Source: Bolinopsis microptera
Taxonomy: Eukaryota; Ctenophora; Tentaculata; Lobata; Bolinopsidae
Length of the DNA stretch: 64,000 nt
Assembly: GCF_026151205.1 (NCBI RefSeq)
Contig: NC_087083.1
Coordinates: forward strand, 4,752,460-4,816,459
Direction of reading: 5' to 3'
Part shown: piece after piece, positions 56,118 through 64,000 of the stretch
How the letters are laid out: every line of letters starts with the position of its first letter
How positions within the stretch are numbered: the first letter of the stretch is position 1
Notes under the pieces: generated by a model
The model's input: only the letters and a program-made list of their open reading frames with translations
Told to the model about the DNA's origin: nothing
The model's database searches: none
Position numbers and translations under genes: made by a program

Positions 56118-59100
56118 CTTTGGACATAGAAGAAGGAAACCTGGACCATGGCGGCGGTGGAAACGCGGAAACAGTACTTTTTACAAACCCACTGACAGCG
56201 AACTCAAAGAACCCTGATCTTGAAGCAGCGGAGGATTTGAACGAGACAACGGTTATCAGTAACGGAGTACACGGAGGTAACGGAGTACACGCAGATAACG
56301 GGCCACAGTCTGACGTTGGGATCGTTCTTACGGTAAGTTATCAGCTAGTAGTTTGTTTGGAGTATATATGTACCATAATTCATACAACCGTACAAAATTT
56401 TTGGAAGTTCTGTCCTCTTGGTTGGGTTGAACCATTAACGTAGTATGGGATAGTTAGGAATCACACAATTCTATAATATATAATATGCAACAGCAATGAG
56501 TGATTGAGAGTTCTATTAGCTAATTGAAAAGTTTGAGGGCTGTAGAGTTAGTGATCTAGAGAGTTAGAGAGTTAGAGAGTTCCTAGTTGGTGAGTTAGAG
56601 ATCTAGAGAGTTAGGGAGTTAAGCAGTTTGATAGTGAAGCAGTTAGAGAGTTAAGCAGTTAGAGGGTTAAGCAGTTAGAGAATTAAGCAGTTAGAGAGTT
56701 AAACAGTTAGAGAGTTAATCAGTTAGAGAGTTAAGCAGTTAGCGAGTTAAGCAGTTGGAGAGTTAAGCAGTTAGAGAGTTAAGCAGTTAGAGAGTTAAGC
56801 AGTTCAGAGGGTTAGAGCACTCACTTCACACCACGTGGAAAGTAACATTACGTTTATTAGAAACTGCCCGGTCGATGCTAATTCATTAATTTCATAACAC
56901 TATTAAATGTATGTACAGTCTGGAAGTAAATATGTACCACACTATTAACTATTAAGTCTATATCCTTATATCTGACCTAACCTAATAGATTACTATACCT
57001 AAATTCAACTCTACCGTCCGTGGTTCAGTACAGCACAGCACTTATTTCATTCATAACATTTTCTTGCTCTCTTATCACTACGCTATCTTGCTCTTTTGAA
57101 AAATAAGTGATTTGTGCATCATCACCGTGTTACTTGACCATGCCCGGCCGGGATATACTGATACAAGATGTGCAAGTTCTAGAAGACTGAAGAAGTGAGA
57201 AAACTTTTTTTGTTGTTCGTATCTGGTCTCTTCAAGACTTCAGTTCGCCTCTACTCGTGATCGTGCTATAGTATACTTTCTTTCTTACGAACGAATGATT
57301 TATTAATGGTTCCCTTTGTGCTGATAAGTGCCCTAAATTATAAGTTCCTATAACTCCCTTTCTTCCTAGGATGAGATATTATCAGAAGCCCTGTTTTTCT
57401 ATATTAAAGGCCTCTTGCTAGAGGATGAGATATTATCAGAAGCCCTGTTTTTCTATATTAAAGGCTTCTGACTAGAGGATGAGATATTATCAGAAACCCT
57501 GTTTTCTGTATTAAAGGCCTCTTGCTAGAGGATGAATTATTATCAGAAACCCTGTTTTCTATACTAAAGGTCTCTTGCTAGAGGATGAATTATTATCAGA
57601 AACCCTGTTTTCTATACTAAAGGTCTATTGCTAGAGGATGAATTATTATCAGAAACCCTGATTTCTATTTAAAAGGCCTCTTATACTAGAGGATGAGATA
57701 TTATCAGAAACCCTGATTTCTATATTAAAGGTCTATTGCTAGAGGATGAGATATTATCAGAAACCCTGTTTTCTGTATTAAAGGCCTCTTACTAGAGGAT
57801 GAATTATTATCAGAAACCCTTATTTCTATTTAAAAGGCCTCTTATACTAGAGGATGAGATATTATCAGAAACCCTGATTTCTATATTAAAGGACTCTGAC
57901 TAGATGATGAGATATTATCAGAAACCCTGTTTTCTATATTAAAGGCCTTTTGCTAGAGGATGAGATATTATCAGAAACCCTGATTTCTATTTAAAAGGCC
58001 TCTTATACTAGAGGATGAGATATTATCGGAAATCCTTTTTTCTATTTAAAAGGCCTCTTACTAGAGGATGAGATATTATCAGAAACCCTGATTTCTATAT
58101 TAAAGGCCTCTTGCTAGAGGATGAGATATTATCAGAAACCCTGATTTCTATTTAAAAGGCCTCTTATACTAGAGGATGAGATATTATCGGAAATCTTTTT
58201 TTCTATTTAAAAGGCCTCTTACTAGAGGATGAGATATTATCAGAAACCCTGATTTCTATTTAAAAGGCCTCTTATACTAGAGGATGAGATATTATAAGAA
58301 ACCCTGATTTCTATATTAAAGGCTTCTGACTAGAGGATGAGATATTATCAGAAACCCTGATTTCTATTTAAAAGGCCTCTTATACTAGAGGATGAGATAT
58401 TATCAGAAACCCTGATTTCTATATTAAAGGCCTCTTACTAGAGGATGAATTATTATCAGAAACCCTGATTTCTATTTAAAAGGCCTCTTATACTAGAGGA
58501 TGAGATATTATCAGAAACCCTGATTTCTATTTAAAAGGCCTCTTACTAGAGGATGAGATATTATCAGAAACCCTGATTTCTATTTAAAAGGCCTCTTATA
58601 CTAGAGGATGAGATATTATCGGAAATCTTTTTTTCTATTTAAAAGGCCTCTTACTAGAGGATTAGATATTATCAGAAACCCTGATTTCTATTTAAAAGGC
58701 CTCTTATACTAGAGGATGAGATATTATCAGAAATCCTTTTTTCTATTCAAAAGGCCTCTGACTAGAGGATGAGATATTATCAGAAACCCTGTTTTCTATT
58801 TAAAAGGCCAATTCTGAAAGCCTGTTTTCTATTTAAAAGGTCAAGATTCTGAAAGTTAGAATAGAACCAAAACTTAATTCATGTGCCTTTTCTCAAACAT
58901 GAGTTCCATTAAAAAATCCTGGATTTTATTTTTGGCCGATTAAGCCGCTAAGCTAGTTGAAATTCTTAGCTAGCTAGTGGCGCAGGACAGGTAAGCGGCT
59001 GAAACCTCTAGAGCTTACCAATCGCTAACTCCTTCATTTATTAAATATATTATTTTATTTGAGATCTGAATAAAGTTACTGTAATATTCCAAATTATATT

Positions 59101-59531
59101 TAAATGTTCAAATGTTTATTCTAACTATACATACATATTACATATATGTATTTACTCATGCAAATACCACTTTCACAGGAGAAATACCCTGACTATTCAG
59201 AAAAGTCCCCTGAAAAGCAACAAGAAACTTATCAGAACACTTCCATTCAGTAAGTTTTTATTTCATAGCAGATAATTTGTTAATTTTTATACTTATTAGG
59301 ATTAATTGTTTTAATTCCCTGCGCTTTTGTCTTTTATTTTTTCCAAAAAACTGCGAAAAAGCATGGTAAATTGAACAGCTCTTTATCTTGCGAATTAACT
59401 ATTTTAATAATGTTCTGTTTCTCAAACTTTATCAAATAATTTACAATCTTTTCATTTCAGCGTTTGGTCACCTTCATCAGAGATCGCCATCAACAAATCC
59501 ACCGTGAATCTGATCGAAAAATCTAAAACAG
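56118..59531 (+). CDS. Gene 3, common N-terminal exons of an unrecognised protein (partial)
   Basis: Exons 56118-56332, 59179-59249 and 59461-59531 join with GT-AG introns and phases 1-0-2-1. The first accepts any of the phase-1 first exons upstream. The encoded stretch of about 120 residues is acidic, low in hydrophobics and rich in Asn, Gly, Ser and Glu (DIEEGNLDHGGGGNAETV, NGVHGGNGVHADNG, EKYPDYSEKSPEKQQE). No signal peptide, membrane segment or known domain is visible, which suggests a disordered cytoplasmic N-terminus, for example of a channel, transporter or scaffold protein. The last exon ends in phase 1, so the gene continues, probably beyond the window. I do not recognise the product. 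Confidence 0.6.
56540..56815. repeat. 16-bp tandem repeat (AGTTAGAGAGTTAAGC)
   Basis: About sixteen units, degenerate at the left end and regular towards the right, lie within the first common intron of gene 3. Confidence 0.9.
57366..58800. repeat. 52-57-bp minisatellite, about 27 copies
   Basis: The unit core is GAGGATGAGATATTATCAGA, followed by AACCCTGATTTCTATTTAAAAGG. It ends in a small inverted repeat (CCTCTTATACTAGAGG). Units vary in length around the CTTATACTAG/CTTGCTAG junction and decay after 58800. There is no reading frame across it. It forms about half of the intron between exons ending at 56332 and starting at 59179. Confidence 0.92.
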
Positions 59532-60507
59532 GTACCTATAGTTATATGCAATATGCATGTGGTTGTACTTTAATTACATATTACATGCACTCTGTTGAGA
59601 TTATATTACACATTTTTCACACCCCTATGTCACGAAATTTGCACTTTCGGTCCGTCGTGACTGTATGCTGTCACGATTTGTTATCAGGTTGAAACAGAAA
59701 TGAAGTTGGTACTTGGTTGATTAATTTCAGCCCACATAAGATTTTCGCAATATTTTGAAACAGTCTGAAACTTCACACGAAACCCGTGTTAATAAAATTC
59801 TTTTGCCTTGTTTATTTAAGTTTAACTTGTTCCTCTAACGACCAGAACTGTCAACTTAATGATCGCTGACACGTGCCAAACACGTGCCAAACATTTGTGC
59901 CATTTTCTAATACTAATTTATTTAATCTTAATTCCTAGACCCTGCATAAATTGGTTGCAGCAAAACGATTTCTTCGAATAATACCTGTGTGTAGATATTA
60001 ATTCACCGGAGGGCCTTTTAGTTGACATTATGTTATCTTTAGTAATTGCATATTGATAACTCCATTTATAACGTTCCCCCTTTCAGTTGACGTATCATGC
60101 TATCATTGCGTGTTCTTGTATTTCCCTTTAGGGAGGATATTTGTGAAGGCCTTTATCACGCGAACTGAATTATATAAACCTGAATTATATAACCCCCCCC
60201 CCCCCCCCCAACCTGTGCTATAAGTAAGTTCTATTCGGGCTTTCGTCCGTTCTCCACAATTGACATTGATTACTTTCTTACTTTAACTGGTTATTTCATT
60301 TGTACCCACCTAATTTATCTGGAGGCCACGGTTTTGAACTTTAAATGTTACTTTTTAACACTCCCGACCTAATATGTGCTCAACTCTGGATTCAGAGGCA
60401 ACATATAAGTGCGATGGGTGCGGAATCGCACTATTGACCTAAATATACTGCACTTTTTCGCACTATGGGCCGTTATTCGTTTAATAATTGTATTATATAT
60501 AAATTAT

Positions 60508-60640
60508 GAGGCAAGAGAAACGCCATCTCAGAACACGCGAGGAGGATTAGGACCCCCGTACAACATTAAATCAATTCATTCTGTAACGTCCTCAATAAAT
60601 GTAAAAGATTTCTTAGTGTTTTAATTAGTTTACGCTGTCC
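60508..60640. repeat. Dispersed repeat, copy 1
   Basis: CAAGAGAAACGCCAT...ATTAAATCAATTC...TCTGTAACGTCCTCAATAAA matches 61722-61850 in the same orientation with moderate divergence. It is flanked by two copies of the palindrome GTGCGGAATCGCAC (60417 and 60751). Family unknown. Confidence 0.65.
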
Positions 60641-60962
60641 AATCTAACGTGAGAGTACCTACCTAAAGGCTAAAAATTAGGCAAATTGTTCAGCTTAATT
60701 TTTTCTTCTCTAAATTTGCCGCACATAGAACAGTTTTATTGTTAAGGAAGGTGCGGAATCGCACTATTTGCAAAATATTACTATTATTATTTGGTTAATA
60801 TCACCGCTGTTGGATCAACTGCAGTCAGCACGTGATTGTGTCTGTAAACTCTGGATTGGAGTAACTTTATTTTTAGTTTGATAGCTTCTAGTAATATGGA
60901 ACCTACTGCAAAAATCTGTTAACGCTATCGAAGATCTCTCAGCATATCCAAGCCATCTTTAG

Positions 60963-61121
60963 GACTGTTTCTCGACAAATTTCCTGAAAATCCCCCAATG
61001 ACAGGCTACACTGCTGTCTGCAGCAACCCTCGTATAATAAACCGGAGCCTCCAGTGGAGAGAGGTATACGTGATGTATGATCATAATTGCCCTGATCACC
61101 TTCCAGCTAAACCTCATCAAG
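60963..61121 (+). CDS. Candidate further exon of gene 3
   Basis: After CCATCTTTAG, 53 codons are open in the phase left by the exon ending at 59531, and they end in phase 1 at CATCAAG before GTATCA. The residues (FPENPPMTGYTAVCSNPRI, MYDHNCPDHLPAKP) look less random than the surroundings, but no domain is recognised. Confidence 0.25.
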
Positions 61122-61194
61122 GTATCAAATTAAGTAAGTTAGTAATCTTATTAACCGGAAATAGGGGGTAAAATGTTTATGGAGTAAGAAGGGG

Positions 61195-61597
61195 TATTAC
61201 CTTACCAGAAATAATTGTCACGGACAACTAGTCTTTCATGGACTAAATTTTTCACGGACATAATTATTCACGCTCATGACCGCCCAAAAATGTACAAAAA
61301 ATTGTGAAACTTTGGTGATTTTTTAATAAATGTTTTACTCTTTTTCTGAACTCTAGAATGTGACTGAGGAGTGATTATATTTGTACTAGTATACTAATAA
61401 ACTAATATAGTAATCGGCTACACACATATCTACGCATATGGAGGGACACACTCACTAAAATTAATGGAAATAATTACCGGACTTTATTATTCACGGACCT
61501 TGATGCCACAGACAGTATTTTCACGGCCTTAATTATTCACGCTAAGGTCTTCAGCGTGAAAGTAATGTCCGTGATAATTATGACCGATAAGGTATAT
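61195..61597. mobile_element. MITE related to the element at 42381-43240
   Basis: The ends TATTACCTTACCAGAAATAA and, inverted, TATACCTTATCGGTCATAAT enclose 400 bp rich in TCACGGAC motifs. The terminal TATACCTTATCGG is shared with the 42.4-kb element, while the internal motif differs (CACGGACA instead of GGACGGACA). It has no transposase. Confidence 0.7.
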
Positions 61598-61721
61598 AAT
61601 ATTATATACATATTTATATTATATAGATATTATATAATCTGGTGGGGTTCTGACTTCTGATGGGATTCCAATTGATTCCAATTTTCCCGAGATTGGGCGT
61701 TTCAGTTTGATTCATATTTGA

Positions 61722-61850
61722 TACAAGAGAAACGCCATTTTCGGACGTGAGGAGAGTTAGGACTCCTCCAACTACATTAAATCAATTCCTTCTGTAACGT
61801 CCTCAATAAATGTAATAGATTTTCGATGTTGTAATTTATAGTTTAAAACT
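61722..61850. repeat. Dispersed repeat, copy 2
   Basis: This is the partner of 60508-60640. It shares ACAAGAGAAACGCCAT and CTTCTGTAACGTCCTCAATA. Confidence 0.65.
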
Positions 61851-61919
61851 AATCGTACCGTATCCCCTCGAGAATTTGAGAAGATGTTTTAAAACTTCAA
61901 AACCATCATCTACTCAGAT

Positions 61920-62106
61920 TAACATCTCAATATATTAACATTATGTTCAAATCAGAAACCTCACGTAGTCTCACAACCAATATTTCAATTGTTGCTGCAT
62001 CATCACTCCATACTCCAACATCTCAACATATTAACATTATGTTAAAATTAGAACCTAACCTGACGTAGTCTTACAACCAATATTTCAATTGTTGCTGCAT
62101 CATCCA
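61920..62106. repeat. ~95-bp tandem duplication
   Basis: Two copies share AACATCTCAA(T/C)ATATTAACATTATGTT and ACAACCAATATTTCAATTGTTGCTGCATCATC with a few changes between them. Confidence 0.85.
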
Positions 62107-62367
62107 AACTCTAACTTATTCGTTGTCATGAAGGATGATGCAACCACTGCTGTACCATTACAGTTCACGCTTTAGAAATATAACGTCAGATAAATTACTG
62201 ATTTACATTTTGTTTTAAGTCAGTGTGTAGGCGTTGAATTCATTATGAATCTATTTCCCTTTTTCTAACCATTCTTGTACTTTCGTCTTTTACTGTGCTT
62301 GAAAATTATCTCTTTTGCTAATTGAATTGAGTCCTATCTTCTATCTGCACAAAATTTAATATTGCCG

Positions 62368-62405
62368 TATTTTACAGCAGAGGCGTACGCCTCTGCTGTA
62401 AAATA
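62368..62405. repeat. Perfect 38-bp palindrome without spacer
   Basis: Every base pairs around a centre between 62386 and 62387 (half site GCAGAGGCGT then ACGCCTCTGC). No mismatch and no loop. It would extrude as a cruciform or form a hairpin. Confidence 0.95.
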
Positions 62406-62435
62406 TTTCACCCTCCGGTTTGTTCTCCCTCCGGG

Positions 62436-62470
62436 TGTGACGTCATGTCTGTGTGACGTCATGTCTGTGC
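62436..62470. promoter_or_regulatory. Pair of CRE (TGACGTCA) motifs
   Basis: GTGTGACGTCATGTCT is present twice in tandem, giving full palindromic CREB/ATF sites at 62438-62445 and 62454-62461. It lies about 30 bases from the 38-bp palindrome in a GC-richer island. It is a candidate enhancer or promoter element; no transcript start is identified. Confidence 0.45.
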
Positions 62471-64000
62471 TCCCGCCACAATTGGCTCGGTAGTGTGATA
62501 ATACAGTACATATTTGCACGGCATATGAACATTTCTTGATACTTCTTGCATTTCTATTTTATTGCCAATATGCATTATGCATTGTAACAATTTAACAAAC
62601 GTTGCTATAGCTTTGCTAATTAAAATTGTATTATTGTATTGCTGCTTAATAAACATTTTATATCACTTATATGTTTTAAACAACCCCTCCACTCTCCAGG
62701 CTTGTCCTGCTTTTTTTTAGTTATCAGTGTAATTCTCAGCTCTTTATGATCATCATGCTTTCTAGTCAATAATTTGAAGTGTCTGCCTGGTGGTAGCTGC
62801 GCCCCTGACCCTGGTCCCTGGCCACTTATCGTACATCAAATTAGATATGAAAATTATCATCAACTTGCACGAATGAATAACGGCTTGATCACCAAAGCGT
62901 TTTAGAAATAAACGAGTGGTTACCAAACTGTTATCAGCAAAGTTTAATTAGTTAATTAGTCACACAAGCCTCTGGAGTCTGGAATGCGGTCAACGCAATT
63001 TTCCCGCGCCTTTTTCAAACCAATTTTCATGGGAGGAGCTCCAGTCTTGAAACTCTGGACCCATCTTCACCTTAAGTTAACAGCATCCTATTACGGCCCT
63101 GAGAAGATTTTAAAACTAGCCACTGGAACTGGAACTTCCGACGTCATGAACTATTACATTATTCCCCAGCCGTTGCGCATATAACATGTTTCCATGAAAA
63201 ACTAATTACCTTAAAGCAGGATATTCATGCATATACTGTTATTTCATATCTGTATATACTGTATATTCATATACTGTTATTTACAGGATATTATAATTCA
63301 TATACTGATGGGACAGATTTTAGCCTTTGGATTTAATTTGAAGGGGAGTTCGGGCTGTAAAATTGTAATGGAAGTACGTGATCATTATATGTGACGTAAA
63401 AAATAACATAATATTATTATATATCATACCATGGGGTGGCAAGTCCCCATACATCGTGGTCCGATAGTTTCATTGCGTCTTAATATATTCGCATATATTT
63501 GTATATTGCTATTTTTATCAGAATAATCTCGCATATTTTTGAGGATCTCTTTCCTCTTTTATCGTTTTCGTTTTAGAGTTTTGCGGCTGATCACTGATCA
63601 TACCTGTTTGTCCTTTCTTGGAATGTGATTTTAACATATTATATCATAAAATATATTATATTATAATACCTTACAAGACATATTTATAACGTACGAAATG
63701 TGGCGGTTTTCCGAAAATTTCGCCATATTTTCGGACCGCCAAAATTTCGGTCGTCGTAATAGAATCCGTCGCATTATCTTTAAGCTTATTTCAATGACTG
63801 TGCCTTCACTGCTTTATTTTGTTTCTAAAAAGTAATATCAAGTAAAATAAATAAATAAATTCTGGCATCTTGGGACAAATTATCACCACACCAATGACGA
63901 ATTGAATGTCACGCAATACAGTTTAAATTTGCATTAAAATACATGTATGTGCTAACATGAAAGTCTTACAGTCTTAATACAGACTAAGTTTGAACATGAT

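Larger units (their letters stand above)
59532..64000. other. Downstream region of gene 3, no firm exon
   Basis: Apart from the repeats listed separately, I see only one weak exon candidate (60963). A C-run lies at about 60191-60209. The sequence is AT-rich and probably intron. Confidence 0.45.

Noticed and set aside
57366-58800. Possible CRISPR array
   Set aside because: Contiguous degenerate units with no unique spacers in an animal intron; it is a minisatellite.

Overview
The window is animal nuclear DNA. It is AT-rich and intron-rich, with GT-AG introns, extracellular cysteine-rich, kringle and TGF-beta domains, several non-LTR retrotransposons, MITE-like elements and minisatellites. There is no bacterial gene organisation. 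The domain repertoire suggests an invertebrate, possibly an early-branching metazoan such as a cnidarian, placozoan or sponge, but nothing in the sequence fixes the species.

Layout. (1) 1-1000: the 3' end of a plus-strand LINE with RNase H and a zinc knuckle. (2) 1752-3518: a repeat ending in a 327-bp palindrome, directly upstream of gene 1. (3) 3604-24880, plus strand: gene 1, which I could join into 35 coding exons with every phase consistent (3,978 nt, 1,325 aa). It encodes a secreted protein with a signal peptide, about 58 CxxC pairs in ephrin-receptor-like (GCC2/GCC3) repeats, a possible beta/gamma-crystallin-like segment and a C-terminal kringle. Its introns hold a LINE fragment, a 3.56-kb composite inverted repeat, a tRNA-derived SINE, a foldback element and a mini-MITE. 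(4) 29612-27000, minus strand, convergent with gene 1: gene 2, a complete seven-exon TGF-beta superfamily ligand (278 aa) with an RVKR cleavage site, seven mature-domain cysteines and a shortened first finger. (5) 29.6-44.5 kb: gene-poor, with a minus-strand CR1/L2-type LINE 3' end, a plus-strand LINE copy flanked by an 11-bp target duplication and broken by one stop, a degraded ORF and a MITE. (6) 44.5 kb to beyond 59.5 kb, plus strand: gene 3, the N-terminal part of an unrecognised protein. At least three related short first exons (45972, 51565, 52250) share start context and end in phase 1, all compatible with a common exon at 56118. A 1.1-kb-codon RLE-type LINE (46.8-50.2 kb) sits between the first two. 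(7) 56.5-58.8 kb: two minisatellites in the next intron; 59.5-64 kb holds repeats, a perfect 38-bp palindrome and a pair of CRE motifs.

The most unusual theme is tandem duplication across exon-intron borders. The 5' splice site of gene 1 exon 10 is repeated 21 times in a 70-bp minisatellite, the exon 12 donor is repeated in a 27-28-bp array, the acceptor of the last exon occurs three times, and a candidate first-exon donor at 44620 is duplicated 43 bp downstream. The second theme is the cluster of alternative first exons of gene 3.
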